Source: Pseudomonadota bacterium (lineage in GTDB: Bacteria; Pseudomonadota; Alphaproteobacteria; Rhodobacterales; Rhodobacteraceae). Taken from it: DNA of 64,000 nucleotides. This document shows, piece after piece, positions 46,377 to 55,160 of the stretch (position 1 is the stretch's first letter; the number at the start of each line of letters is the position of its first letter). A model generated the notes under the pieces. It saw only the letters and a program-made list of their open reading frames with translations, did no database searches and was not told the origin of the DNA. The translations under genes were made by a program, and so were the position numbers. The DNA is taken from contig JAJXZX010000014.1 of the NCBI GenBank assembly GCA_021779835.1, positions 30,766 to 94,765 on the forward strand, in the 5' to 3' direction.

Positions 46377-47138
46377 TTACGAAGCGTCGTCGTCCATTTC
46401 ATCTGCGGCAGGGTCCGCGTCGGGGTCGGGACGTCCGCGAAAACCGGTGGCGACGACGAATTTTTCTGAACTGTCAGCGCGGCTTGAGGGCGGCTTCACG
46501 TTGGCGACCTTGCGGAAGTGCCGCTTGAGCGTCGCCTGCAAGCTGCCTTCGGCACCGCCGGCCAGCACCTTGGCGACAAAGGTGCCGCCTTCTTCCAGCA
46601 CGTCATAGGCAAATTCCGCCGCCGCCTCGCACAGCGCGATGATGCGGTTGTGGTCGGTTTGCTTGTGGCCAGAGGCCGAGGCGGCCATATCGCTCATCAC
46701 CACATCGGCGCGCCCGCCAAGCCAGCCCTTGACCAGCGTATCCGCATCGTCGGCGAGAAAGTCGAGGACGTGAATATCCGCCCCGGCGATCGGCTCGACC
46801 TCTTGCAGATCGACCCCAAGCACGGTGCCGATCTTCTTGCCCGGTCTTTCGCCAAGCGCATTGACGCGCACGACGGCAACCTGACACCATCCGCCCGGCG
46901 CGCAGCCAAGATCAACCACGCGCGCGCCCGGCACGAGGAAGCGATACTTCTCGTCCAGTTCCAGTATCTTGTAGGCCGCACGCCCGCGATAGCCGTCCCG
47001 CTTCGCCGCGGCGACATAGGGGTCGTTCAACTGCCGCTCCAGCCAGCGCGTCGAGCTAAGCTTGCGCCCACGCGCGGTTTTTACCTTGACGTGCAGATCG
47101 CGCTGCCCGCGGCCAGAGGTTCCTTTGGGTGTCGTCAT
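46377..47138 (-). CDS. rlmE: 23S rRNA 2'-O-ribose U2552 methyltransferase
   Basis: 253 residues from the ATG at 47138; an in-frame ATG at 47171 overlaps the ppx end and is less likely. FtsJ fold: [19 protein letters not shown] site [29 protein letters not shown] (K-D-K-E tetrad region) and FVAKVLAGG. The C-terminus carries an Asp-rich tail ([17 protein letters not shown]) not found in E. coli RlmE. Overlap-free successor of ppx in one transcription unit. Confidence 0.95.
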   Translation of the reverse strand: MTTPKGTSGRGQRDLHVKVKTARGRKLSSTRWLERQLNDPYVAAAKRDGYRGRAAYKILELDEKYRFLVPGARVVDLGCAPGGWCQVAVVRVNALGERPGKKIGTVLGVDLQEVEPIAGADIHVLDFLADDADTLVKGWLGGRADVVMSDMAASASGHKQTDHNRIIALCEAAAEFAYDVLEEGGTFVAKVLAGGAEGSLQATLKRHFRKVANVKPPSSRADSSEKFVVATGFRGRPDPDADPAADEMDDDAS

Positions 47139-47157
47139 AGTCGCTAAGGCCCGATCT

Positions 47158-48285
47158 TCAGTAAGGTCCATCTTCCAATACGCCGTCGGCGCTCATCTGC
47201 GCGTATAGCAGCCCCTCGCGCAGACCGCGATCAGCAACTGACAAGCGGTCGGTCGGCCAAATCCGCATCAAGGCCTGCAAGATCGCAGCACCCGACATGA
47301 TAAGGGCGTGACGGTCGCGCCCGATACGGGGATCGGTGCGCCGCCCCTCCGGGCCAAGGTCGAGGTAATCGCGGATCACCGTGTCGATCTGGTCCGACGT
47401 CATGTGCAACCCGTCAACCTTGTTGCGGTCATAGCGTTTGAGGCCAAGGAAAGAGGCCGCAACCGTAGTCACCGTTCCCGAGGTGCCGATGATCTGAAAC
47501 CCCTCGCGGGTCTGATCGGCGTTGTAGGGCGAGAAATTGGCGAGATTTTCCTCGAAAAACCAGCTCATCAACGCGAAACGCGCGGCGTCATCCTCAACAT
47601 CAGTGAACTGGTCCTTCAGCGTCGCGACGCCAAGCGGGACCGATATCCAATCAACCACACGCGCCGAAGGCTCGCCGCGGTCGGGTTGGTGAAAGCCTGC
47701 GTGCAGCCGCATGATTGCGCGCGAACGGTCGCGGTGCGGCACGCCGGACAGGTCAATCCATACCAGCTCAGTCGAGCCGCCGCCGATGTCCACCACCAGC
47801 AACTGCTCGGTTCGCGGGCTGACCAAGGGGGCGCAGGACACCACGGCGAGCCGCGCCTCTTCCTCGGGGGCAATGATTTCCAGCTTCAGCCCGGTTTCGT
47901 TCTGCACATTGCGGATGAAGTCGCGTGCATTGCGGGCGCGGCGGCAAGCCTCTGTCGCGACGAGGCGCATACGCTTGACCTCATGTTTCTCCAGCTTTTT
48001 CTGACAGATACGCAGCGCCTGCACCGTGCGATTCATCGAGGCGCGGCCAAGGCGACCTGATGCCTCCAACCCGACGCCAAGCTGGACCGTCTTGGAGAAG
48101 CTATCAACGACGTGAAACTGACTGCCCTTGGGTTGGGCAATCAGCATCCTGCAACTGTTCGTGCCGAGGTCCAGCGCAGCATAAAGCTCCGCCGGGTCGG
48201 GTTTACGGGTGTTGAACGGCTCGACCGAGGTCGGTTTTTCCGATGTCGGGAACGCGTCCACACCCATTGGACGCTCGGGCGTCAT
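47158..48285 (-). CDS. ppx: Exopolyphosphatase / guanosine pentaphosphatase family (Ppx/GppA)
   Basis: 375 residues from the ATG at 48285, with GGAGGGCG 5 nt upstream. ASKHA-fold phosphatase: [17 protein letters not shown] and [15 protein letters not shown] are the two phosphate-binding loops. It hydrolyses polyphosphate or pppGpp. Lacks the C-terminal HD domain of the long E. coli Ppx. rlmE follows after 19 bp, a frequent alphaproteobacterial pairing. Confidence 0.92.
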   Translation of the reverse strand: MTPERPMGVDAFPTSEKPTSVEPFNTRKPDPAELYAALDLGTNSCRMLIAQPKGSQFHVVDSFSKTVQLGVGLEASGRLGRASMNRTVQALRICQKKLEKHEVKRMRLVATEACRRARNARDFIRNVQNETGLKLEIIAPEEEARLAVVSCAPLVSPRTEQLLVVDIGGGSTELVWIDLSGVPHRDRSRAIMRLHAGFHQPDRGEPSARVVDWISVPLGVATLKDQFTDVEDDAARFALMSWFFEENLANFSPYNADQTREGFQIIGTSGTVTTVAASFLGLKRYDRNKVDGLHMTSDQIDTVIRDYLDLGPEGRRTDPRIGRDRHALIMSGAAILQALMRIWPTDRLSVADRGLREGLLYAQMSADGVLEDGPY

Positions 48286-48579
48286 CGCGTCGCCCTCCGA
48301 TTTCAAGTTACGGCCAAGGTAATCAGCATCCCGCCGTCACGCAATAGTCGCAAACCGCTCGCAAGACGAATGCGCCTCATCAAGACCATGAATATTTTTC
48401 CGATCGCGCCCAGTCGCTCGCGGGTGGCCCGCGCGACGCCCCTGCCCTACAAGCGTTTGCAGCGGAACGGCACGGCCAAGGCCAACTGGTCGCTGGACGT
48501 GCGCCTTATGTCGAAAACCGACACCGGATGTCGGCTGCGGGCCTCTACAACGGCAACAACGACAGCGAAGGAATCAGTG
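48286..48579. other. Intergenic region upstream of the one-carbon module
   Basis: Divergent gap between ppx and the one-carbon genes. No SAM, cobalamin or other riboswitch consensus that I can recognise, and no convincing promoter pair. An open frame runs in from 48112 in phase with the next gene, but its codons upstream of 48580 overlap ppx antisense and look non-coding. Confidence 0.5.
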
Positions 48580-48876
48580 ATGCCCGAAGTGACCATCGTT
48601 TACTGGCGCGACATCCCGGCGCAGGTGATCATCGGGAAAGGGCGGCGTGCCTCTAAGGTGCAGTTACCCGAGCGCTTTGAGCAGGCAATCGACCGCTGCG
48701 CCATGAAGATCGGCGCGCGCGACGGGGACAGCTACCTTGCCGAATGGCGCAAGGCCGCCCCCTATGAGGTCGAAGGCGAGCCTGATGACATCGCCGCCGC
48801 CGAGGCCGCGCGCCTCGTGGCCGAACATGATACAGAGCGCCTGAAAACGCTGATTGCAAACGACGGCTGGGCGTGA
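48580..48876 (+). CDS. Virulence-factor family (PF13769-like) small protein
   Basis: 98 residues from the ATG at 48580 (MPEVTIVYWRDIPAQVIIGKGR). The whole protein is one compact domain: a beta-strand with YWRDIPAQV, a basic GKGRRASKVQL, helices with FEQAIDRCAM and LAEWRKAAP, and an acidic C-terminus. The family name is historical. It begins the metF-type cluster with only 38 bp to the next gene, so a link to folate/corrinoid one-carbon metabolism is likely but unproven. Confidence 0.75.
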   Translation: MPEVTIVYWRDIPAQVIIGKGRRASKVQLPERFEQAIDRCAMKIGARDGDSYLAEWRKAAPYEVEGEPDDIAAAEAARLVAEHDTERLKTLIANDGWA

Positions 48877-48914
48877 GCCCGGACAACCCGACACGCACCC
48901 TTTGGGAGGCTACC

Positions 48915-49835
48915 ATGGCGCTTTTGAATTTCCGCCGCACTGAGACCAAGGTTGAAGGCGCCTCGTCCGAGGTGGAGGCCATGCTGACCGGCTATTCCAT
49001 CGAGGTGATGCCGCGCACCGCCGAGAAGATCGAGGATTTCCGCACCCTTCTGCCGCGCGGCACCCGGGTCTATATCGCCCATATCGAGGGCACCCCGATC
49101 GAGGAAATGGTCGCCACCGCGAAACGCCTGAACGCCGAAGGCTATCCGGTGATGCCGCACTTCCCGGCCCGCATCATCCCCGACCGCGCCACGCTGACCG
49201 ACTGGATCGCGCGCTATCAGGGCGAGGCGGACGTCAAGCAGGCGTTGCTGCTGGGGGGGGGCGTCAATACGCCGGCGGGCGATTATGACAGCTCGATGCA
49301 GTTGATCGAAACCGGCCTGTTTGATGGGTTTGATCGTCTGCATGTCGCCGGCCACCCCGAGGGGAACAAGGACATCGACGCCGACGGATCGGACCGCATG
49401 GTGATGCAGGCGCTGAAGTGGAAACAGGCGTTTTCCGAACGCACCGACGCCAAGATGGCGATCGCGACGCAATTCTGCTTTGAGGCGGCGCCGGTGATTG
49501 CCTGGGCCGACCGCCTTGCCGCCGAGGGGATCAAGCTGCCGATCCACATCGGCGTTGCTGGCCCGGCGAAATTGCAAACGCTGCTGAAATTCGCCATCGC
49601 TTGCGGCGTCGGCGCCAGCTTGCGCGTGCTGCAAAAGCGCGCCAAGGATGTGACCAAGCTTCTGATGCCGTTCGAGCCGGATGATTTTATCGCCGATATT
49701 GCTGCCCACAAGGCGAAGAACCCCGGCTTTGGCATTGAATCCGTTCACTTCTTCCCGCTTGGCGGGATCAAAACCAACGCAACCTGGGCCATCGAGCATG
49801 GCGGCGCGTCCGCCGTCCCGGCCGCGCAACTCTAA
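48915..49835 (+). CDS. metF: Methylenetetrahydrofolate reductase
   Basis: 306 residues from the ATG at 48915 (GGGAGG 5 nt upstream). FAD-binding TIM barrel: SIEVMPRTAEKIED at the N-terminus, YPVMPHFPARIIPDR, the LLLGGGVNTPAGDYDSS loop, RLHVAGHPEGNKDID and TQFCFEAAPVIAWADRL. It reduces 5,10-methylene-THF to 5-methyl-THF, the methyl donor for the adjacent methyltransferase. The glycine loop is encoded by nine consecutive G residues (49253-49261), a slippage-prone run. The sequence is diverged from E. coli MetF, but the context supports the role. Confidence 0.87.
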   Translation: MALLNFRRTETKVEGASSEVEAMLTGYSIEVMPRTAEKIEDFRTLLPRGTRVYIAHIEGTPIEEMVATAKRLNAEGYPVMPHFPARIIPDRATLTDWIARYQGEADVKQALLLGGGVNTPAGDYDSSMQLIETGLFDGFDRLHVAGHPEGNKDIDADGSDRMVMQALKWKQAFSERTDAKMAIATQFCFEAAPVIAWADRLAAEGIKLPIHIGVAGPAKLQTLLKFAIACGVGASLRVLQKRAKDVTKLLMPFEPDDFIADIAAHKAKNPGFGIESVHFFPLGGIKTNATWAIEHGGASAVPAAQL

Positions 49836-49844
49836 GGAACCGAT

Positions 49845-50837
49845 ATGACCCGGACCGTTCTCGAATCGAAAACCAAGACCGTTATTATCGGCTTTGACGA
49901 GCCCTTCTGCGTGATCGGCGAGCGTATCAACCCGACCGGGCGCAAGAAGCTGGCCGCCGAGTTGGAGATGGGCGATTTCAGCACCGTGCTGCGCGACGCG
50001 ATCGAGCAGGTTGCCTGCGGCGCGACGGTGCTGGACGTAAACTCTGGCGCGGTGTTCACCAACAAGATGGCCGAAGACCCGCGTTATGCCGACAACAACT
50101 TCGTCGAGCCGCCGCTGATGCGCGAGCTGATCGCGCAGATTCAGGCCATCGTGGATGTGCCTTTGTGCATCGACTCGTCGGTGCCCGCGGCGCTTCAGGC
50201 CGGGTTGGAGGCCTGCGAAGGGCGTCCGCTGCTGAACTCGGTGACGGGTGAGGAAGAGCGGCTGGAACTGGTTCTGCCGCTGGTCAAGAAATACAACGTG
50301 CCGGTGGTAGCGATTTCGAACGACGACACCGGGATCAGCCAAGACCCGGACGTGCGCTTTGCCGTGGCGAAAAAGATCGTTCAGCGCGCCGCCGATTTCG
50401 GCATTCCAGCGCATGATATCGTGGTTGACCCCCTGGTGATGCCGGTGGGCGCGCTGGGGTCTGCGGCGCAGCAGGTGTTCACGCTGGTGCGTCGCCTGCG
50501 CGAGGAATTGGGCGTCAACACGACCTGCGGCGCGTCCAACATCTCGTTCGGGATGCCGCACCGTCATGGCATCAACGCGGCCTTCCTGCCGATGGCGATT
50601 TCCGCGGGCATGACCAGCGCGATCATGAACCCGGTGCGTCAGGTGGAAATGGAGGCGATCCGCGCCGCCAACTTCCTGATGAACCACGATGCCAATGGAG
50701 GCGAGTGGATCCGCTTTGCCCGCGTGTTGGAGGCGGTCGAGGGTGGTCGGACCTTTGCCGAGGCGAGCCAAGAGGCCGCAGCGGCCGGTGGGCGCGGTGG
50801 CCGCTCTGGCGGTCGCGCCGGGCGCGCACGCGGCTGA
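49845..50837 (+). CDS. Methyltetrahydrofolate:corrinoid methyltransferase unit (split methionine synthase)
   Basis: 330 residues, a single pterin-binding TIM barrel equal to the second module of MetH and to AcsE/MtvB-type enzymes. Motifs: VIGERINPTGRKKLAAEL, GATVLDVNSG, VPLCIDSSVPAALQAGLEAC, LLNSVTGEE and TTCGASNISFGMPHR. The C-terminus is a Gly/Arg/Ala-rich tail (RGGRSGGRAGRARG). It moves the methyl group from 5-methyl-THF to a corrinoid protein. The homocysteine and corrinoid modules of MetH are absent here and must be encoded elsewhere. Nine bp after metF; a hairpin follows. Confidence 0.88.
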   Translation: MTRTVLESKTKTVIIGFDEPFCVIGERINPTGRKKLAAELEMGDFSTVLRDAIEQVACGATVLDVNSGAVFTNKMAEDPRYADNNFVEPPLMRELIAQIQAIVDVPLCIDSSVPAALQAGLEACEGRPLLNSVTGEEERLELVLPLVKKYNVPVVAISNDDTGISQDPDVRFAVAKKIVQRAADFGIPAHDIVVDPLVMPVGALGSAAQQVFTLVRRLREELGVNTTCGASNISFGMPHRHGINAAFLPMAISAGMTSAIMNPVRQVEMEAIRAANFLMNHDANGGEWIRFARVLEAVEGGRTFAEASQEAAAAGGRGGRSGGRAGRARG

Positions 50838-50843
50838 TTTTGG

Positions 50844-50879
50844 CGCGACGCCAGGGCTTTTCGCTCTGGCGTCGCGTTT
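50844..50879 (+). terminator. Terminator-like hairpin after the methyltransferase gene
   Basis: Perfect 11-bp stem CGCGACGCCAG/CTGGCGTCGCG with an 11-nt loop, then TTTC. Probably attenuates transcription into the VTT gene. Confidence 0.5.
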
Positions 50880-50937
50880 CGCGGATTTGACCCCTTGCCG
50901 CGAATGGCGCATCTTGGGGCTGCGCCGCAAGGGATGA

Positions 50938-51627
50938 ATGATGGCCAGATTTCGCCCGTTTGCCGTTTCGGTCTTGCGCGTCGTGCTGGGGCTTTGCCTG
51001 CTGATCGCCGTCGCGGTGGCGCTGCGCCTGTTCGGGCATTGGATGGCGGGACGCCTGCACGACCTCGCCCCCCGGCAAAGCGGCCCTGCCCTGTTGGTGC
51101 TGCTGGTTCTGTCGCTGGTCATTTACGCGATATTGATCGCGGTTCCCTTCGTGCCTGGGATCGAGATCGGGCTGACGCTGATGATGTTGCGCGGGCCTTC
51201 GGTGGTGATCTGGGTTTACCTTGCCACAATCATTGGCCTGGCGCTTGCCTATATCGCCGGGCGGTTTGTGCCCTATGCGTGGCTGCGAAAGCTGTTCGGT
51301 GACCTGCATCTGATGCGCGCTGCGGGCCTTGTGGCACAGGTGGAACCGCTGACGCCGGAAGCGCGGCTGATGCTGCTGCGGAACGCGCTTCCCCCACGCG
51401 CGCAGGGGCTTGCCGGGCGCGGGCGCTATGTGCTGCTGGCGCTGTTGGTCAACATGCCGGGCAGTGCGTTGTTGGGCGGCGGCGGCGGCATTCTGATGAT
51501 GGCGGGGCTAAGCCGCGTGTTCACGCCCATTGCGACGCTGGTGACGGTGCTGATTGCTGTGGCGCCTGTTCCGGTGGTGGTCTGGGTCTTTGGGATCGAC
51601 CCGCTGGCGCATTTGATGGGCAATTGA
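50938..51627 (+). CDS. VTT/DedA-like (TVP38/TMEM64) membrane protein
   Basis: 229 residues. Several hydrophobic segments and the VTT core: YAILIAVPFVPGIEIGLTLM, a GR-containing loop (IAGRFVPYAWLRKLF), LLVNMPGSALLGGGGGILMMAGLSR and a final TM helix. Family members resemble lipid scramblases/undecaprenyl-phosphate flippases. Its place inside a one-carbon cluster has no obvious reason. Either of two consecutive ATGs (50938/50941) may be used. Confidence 0.8.
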   Translation: MMARFRPFAVSVLRVVLGLCLLIAVAVALRLFGHWMAGRLHDLAPRQSGPALLVLLVLSLVIYAILIAVPFVPGIEIGLTLMMLRGPSVVIWVYLATIIGLALAYIAGRFVPYAWLRKLFGDLHLMRAAGLVAQVEPLTPEARLMLLRNALPPRAQGLAGRGRYVLLALLVNMPGSALLGGGGGILMMAGLSRVFTPIATLVTVLIAVAPVPVVVWVFGIDPLAHLMGN

Positions 51628-51797
51628 GCGTCTTGACGGAGACTGGCGCAAACGTGCCGCGGACAGACTGCGCAGAGCCGCAGAATCGCCGTATCAAAAG
51701 GAAAATGCTGTAGCTGCAATGTAGAGTTTCCCTCGCCGCATTGCCGCGCTAAATGTGACCCGCGGCGGCCTTGTCCGCCCTGTCGATGGAAGAATTG

Positions 51798-53843
51798 ATG
51801 AACGCCCTGAACAAAGATCCGCTGGTCATCTTCACCCCCTCTGGAAAACGCGGGCACTTCCCCGTGGGCACGCCCGTGCTGACGGCCGCGCGGCAGTTGG
51901 GGGTCGATCTCGACTCGGTCTGTGGAGGGCGCGGCATCTGTTCAAAGTGTCAGGTGACGCCCGGCTATGGCGAGTTTGCCAAGCATGGCGTGACGGTTGA
52001 GGCGGATGCGCTGTCGGGGTGGAACTCCGTTGAAGAGCGCTACAAATCCAAGCGTGGCATGATCGACGGGCGGCGGCTTGGCTGTCAGGCGACGATACAA
52101 AGCGACGTGGTGATCGACGTGCCGCCGGAAAGCCAGGTGCACAAGCAGGTGGTGCGCAAGGCAGCGACGGCGCGCGATATCATCATGGACCCGGCGACGC
52201 GGCTTTACTACGTCGAGGTGGCGGAACCCGACATGCACGAACCCTCGGGCGATCTGGAGCGGTTGGGCAAGGCGCTGAAAGAACAGTGGGATATCAAAGA
52301 GGTCTACGCCGACCTTGATGTATTGCGCAAACTTCAGCCAACGCTGCGCAAGGGCGAATGGAAAGTGACCGTCGCCCTGCACCGCGGCAACCGCGACGCG
52401 CGAACGCGCGTGCTGGACATCTGGCCGGGGTTCTATGACGAGGGCATCTATGGCCTTGCGATCGACCTTGGATCGACCACCATCGCGGCGCATCTTTGCG
52501 ACTTGCGCGACGGGCGGGTGCTGGCCTCCTCTGGTGTGATGAACCCGCAAATCCGCTTTGGCGAGGATCTGATGAGCCGGGTGAGTTACGCGATGATGAA
52601 CCCCGGCGGCGACCGCGAGATGACGGCGGCGGTGCGCACCGCGCTCAACGGTCTTGCGCAGACCATCTCGACCGAGGCGGACATCGACCCCACCCGCATC
52701 ATGGAGGCGGTTTTTGTTTGCAACCCGGTGATGCACCACCTGCTGTTGGGCATCGACCCGGTCGAACTGGGGCAAGCGCCCTTTGCGCTGGCGACCTCTG
52801 ACGCGATGTCGCTGGACGCGGCAGAGCTTGAGTTGAAGACGCTGAACGCCAATGCGCGCGTCTACATCCTGCCGCTGATCGCGGGCCATGTTGGCGCGGA
52901 TTGCGCGGCGGTGGCGCTGTCGGAGGAACCCAACAAATCCGACGATATGGTGCTGATCGTCGATGTCGGCACCAATGCGGAACTGCTTTTGGGGGATAAA
53001 CACAAGGTTCTGGCCTGCTCCTCGCCCACCGGTCCCGCCTTTGAGGGCGCGCAGATCAGTTCGGGCCAGCGTGCAGCACCCGGGGCGATTGAGCGGGTGG
53101 AGATTGACGCGGTGACAAAAGAGCCGCGCTTCAAGGTGATCGGCTGTGATCTGTGGTCCACCGATCCGGGATTTGACGCCGCGACCGCCAGCACGGGCAT
53201 CACCGGCATTTGTGGCTCGGGTATCATCGAGGCGGTGGCAGAGATGCGCATGGCGGGGCTGGTCGATGCCTCGGGCCTTGTCGCCTCGGCCGAGCAGGCG
53301 GGCACCCCGCGTATGATAGCCGAAGGGCGGACCAATTCTTATCTGATGCACGATGCCAGCGCCTCTGGCGGGCCGCGTATCATGGTGACGCAGGGCGATA
53401 TTCGCGCCATCCAGCTTGCCAAATCCGCGCTTTATGCCGGCGCGCGGCTGCTGATGGATGAGTTGAACATCGACACGGTGGACCGCGTGGTGCTGGCCGG
53501 TGCGTTCGGCGCGCATATCTCGACCAAACACGCGATGGTGCTGGGGATGATCCCCGATGCGCCGCTTGCCAAGGTGTCGTCTGCCGGGAACGCGGCTGGC
53601 ACCGGGGCGCGTATTGCGCTGTGCAGCAATGCCGCGCGCACCGAGATCGAGCGCGTGGTGCGCGAAATTCACAAGGTCGAAACCGCGATTGAGCCGCGCT
53701 TTCAGGAACATTTCGTCGCCGCCAATGCGATCCCACATGCCACCGCGCCGTTCCCGGAACTGGCCACGATCGTCACGCTGCCCGATGTTTCGTTCAACGC
53801 GGCTGGCGCGGTAGGCGCTGACGGTCGCCGTCGGCGCAGGTGA
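51798..53843 (+). CDS. Corrinoid reductive activase (RamA/RACo-like, ferredoxin plus ASKHA DUF4445)
   Basis: 681 residues from the ATG at 51798 (GGAAGAA upstream); a TTG at 51771 or ATG at 51786 would add 5-9 residues. An N-terminal 2Fe-2S ferredoxin domain has Cys42-x5-Cys48-x2-Cys51 and Cys96; a linker follows, then an ASKHA ATPase: GLAIDLGSTTIAAHL, VCNPVMHHLLLGIDP, VDVGTNAELLLG, GPAFEGAQISSG and LAGAFGAHIS. Such proteins use ATP to reduce Co(II) corrinoid back to Co(I). Here it can replace the reactivation domain of MetH and may serve the MttB-like enzyme. Overlaps the sigma-factor gene by 4 bp. Confidence 0.9.
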   Translation: MNALNKDPLVIFTPSGKRGHFPVGTPVLTAARQLGVDLDSVCGGRGICSKCQVTPGYGEFAKHGVTVEADALSGWNSVEERYKSKRGMIDGRRLGCQATIQSDVVIDVPPESQVHKQVVRKAATARDIIMDPATRLYYVEVAEPDMHEPSGDLERLGKALKEQWDIKEVYADLDVLRKLQPTLRKGEWKVTVALHRGNRDARTRVLDIWPGFYDEGIYGLAIDLGSTTIAAHLCDLRDGRVLASSGVMNPQIRFGEDLMSRVSYAMMNPGGDREMTAAVRTALNGLAQTISTEADIDPTRIMEAVFVCNPVMHHLLLGIDPVELGQAPFALATSDAMSLDAAELELKTLNANARVYILPLIAGHVGADCAAVALSEEPNKSDDMVLIVDVGTNAELLLGDKHKVLACSSPTGPAFEGAQISSGQRAAPGAIERVEIDAVTKEPRFKVIGCDLWSTDPGFDAATASTGITGICGSGIIEAVAEMRMAGLVDASGLVASAEQAGTPRMIAEGRTNSYLMHDASASGGPRIMVTQGDIRAIQLAKSALYAGARLLMDELNIDTVDRVVLAGAFGAHISTKHAMVLGMIPDAPLAKVSSAGNAAGTGARIALCSNAARTEIERVVREIHKVETAIEPRFQEHFVAANAIPHATAPFPELATIVTLPDVSFNAAGAVGADGRRRRR

Positions 53844-54382
53844 GCGAGGACGCGATCTCTGACCTGCTGGTGCGGGTGGCGGCTCAGGATCGGGCCGCCT
53901 TTGCCGTATTATATTCCGCAACTGCGGCGAAACTTATGGGCGTATCCTTCCGTATCTTGGGCAACAGAGCCGAAGCCGAGGAGGCCGTGCAGGAAGTTTT
54001 CACCCGAGTCTGGCTGCGTGCCGGGCGGTTCGATGCCAGCAAAGGGCGCGGAATGACGTGGCTGATCTCGATTGCGCGCAACCATGCGATCGACCGTATC
54101 CGGGCGCGCCCCGACGCGCAATTTGACGGTGACGACGCCTTGATGACTGTGGCCGACCCAACGCCGACCGCCGAGGCGACCCTGTCGGCAAAAGGCGACG
54201 CGCGCCGCATTGCCGATTGCTTTGACACGCTGGAGCCCGACCGCGCTGCGGCGGTGAAGGGCGCTTATCTGAACGGCCTGTCCTATCAGGATCTGGCCGC
54301 CCGTTTCTCGGTTCCGCTGAACACCATGCGGACCTGGCTGCGCCGCAGCCTGCTTAGCCTGAAAGACTGCCTTGAGTCATGA
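53840..54382 (+). CDS. ECF-type RNA polymerase sigma factor (SigK/RpoE-like)
   Basis: 180 residues from the GTG at 53840. Region 2 (FRILGNRAEAEEAVQEVFTRVW, with RGMTWLISIARNHAIDRIRAR) and region 4 (YLNGLSYQDLAARFSVPLN, with TMRTWLRRSLLSLKDCL) are complete. The GTG lies inside the last codons of the activase gene, so it is translationally coupled to it. The anti-sigma gene overlaps its stop by 4 bp. It resembles the SigK/RskA group; the likely regulon member is the fasciclin gene. Confidence 0.92.
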   Translation: MSEDAISDLLVRVAAQDRAAFAVLYSATAAKLMGVSFRILGNRAEAEEAVQEVFTRVWLRAGRFDASKGRGMTWLISIARNHAIDRIRARPDAQFDGDDALMTVADPTPTAEATLSAKGDARRIADCFDTLEPDRAAAVKGAYLNGLSYQDLAARFSVPLNTMRTWLRRSLLSLKDCLES

Positions 54383-55050
54383 CCGACCGCGACGATCATA
54401 CGGCCCCCGAGGGCGACGAGATGCTCGCAGCGGAGTATGTGCTGGGCACCTTGCCATTGGCCGAGCGTCTTGCCGCCGAACGGCGCGCCCGTGACGACGC
54501 CGGTTTCGCAGCGCTGATTGCGGCATGGGAGGCGCGGCTTGCCCCGCTGAATGACGACTACGAAGAGATGCCAGCGCCGAACCTGCTGCCCGCAATCGAG
54601 GCGCGGCTGTTCGGCACCGCCCCGGCGCGCAGGCCATTCTGGCAGCGCTGGACCAGCCTGCTGGGCGGCGCGGTGGCGGCGGCGCTGATCCTTGTCGGGG
54701 TGTTCCTCGTCTCCAACACGCACGCGCCCCAAGGGCCGCAGCTTGTTGCGACACTTGCAGCACAGGGGCAACCGCTTGTTTTCACGGCACGTTATGACGA
54801 GGCGACCCAGACGCTGCACCTGACGCGCACCTCGGGCCCTGCCCCTGCGGCGGGGCATGATTACCAGCTGTGGACGATCGGCAAGGACGGCGTGCCGGTG
54901 CCGCAGACTTTAGCGAGTGCGACCGAGGTGTCGCAGAAACTGCCGCTTGCGCCGGGAACGACCTTGGCGATCAGCCTTGAGCCGAGCGGCGGGTCGCCCA
55001 ATGGCAAGCCGACGCTGGGTCTTGTTTCGGGTATCGTAAAGACGCTGTGA
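54379..55050 (+). CDS. RskA-like anti-sigma factor
   Basis: 223 residues. A short cytoplasmic sigma-binding helix region (EMLAAEYVLGTLPLAERLAA), a single TM helix (about 94-114, LLGGAVAAALILVGVFLVSN) and an extracytoplasmic RskA/K domain (GHDYQLWTIGKDGVPVPQTL). There are no cysteines, so it is not a zinc-binding redox sensor; signal-triggered proteolysis is the usual route for this class. Its stop lies in a perfect palindrome. Confidence 0.9.
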   Translation: MTDRDDHTAPEGDEMLAAEYVLGTLPLAERLAAERRARDDAGFAALIAAWEARLAPLNDDYEEMPAPNLLPAIEARLFGTAPARRPFWQRWTSLLGGAVAAALILVGVFLVSNTHAPQGPQLVATLAAQGQPLVFTARYDEATQTLHLTRTSGPAPAAGHDYQLWTIGKDGVPVPQTLASATEVSQKLPLAPGTTLAISLEPSGGSPNGKPTLGLVSGIVKTL

Positions 55051-55071
55051 TTATTTTTCAAAAATAATCAC
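55047..55071. promoter_or_regulatory. Perfect 25-nt AT-rich palindrome
   Basis: GTGATTATTTTT and AAAAATAATCAC around a single central C. It contains the anti-sigma TGA stop and ends 7 bp before the ECF-like -35 box. Too AT-rich and too close-looped for a classical terminator, although it could end transcription; a dimeric repressor or activator site is equally possible. Confidence 0.55.
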
Positions 55072-55078
55072 GGTGCCC

Positions 55079-55105
55079 TGAAACTAACCCGAACCCTCCT
55101 TCGTA
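55079..55105 (+). promoter_or_regulatory. ECF-type promoter for the fasciclin gene
   Basis: TGAAAC (55079-55084), 17 nt, then CGTA (55102-55105). TGAAAC/CGT-type boxes are typical of ECF sigma factors. A start near 55111 gives a 50-nt leader holding a TCAGGC/GCCTGA hairpin (55119-55135) and GAGGAG before the gene. Confidence 0.5.
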
Positions 55106-55160
55106 GCTTCAGCATGGATCAGGCAAAACGCCTGACCGCTGAAACCCGAGGAGACCGAAG

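Noticed and set aside
48286..48579. SAM or cobalamin riboswitch before the one-carbon cluster
   Set aside because: No consensus boxes could be found by eye in this gap.
48762..51122. Very long reverse open frame opposite the one-carbon genes
   Set aside because: Antisense shadow caused by high GC at third positions; low-complexity Arg/His/Gly composition and no ribosome-binding site.
51942..53921. Long reverse open frame opposite the activase gene
   Set aside because: Same GC-driven shadow; the forward frame has clear domains and motifs.
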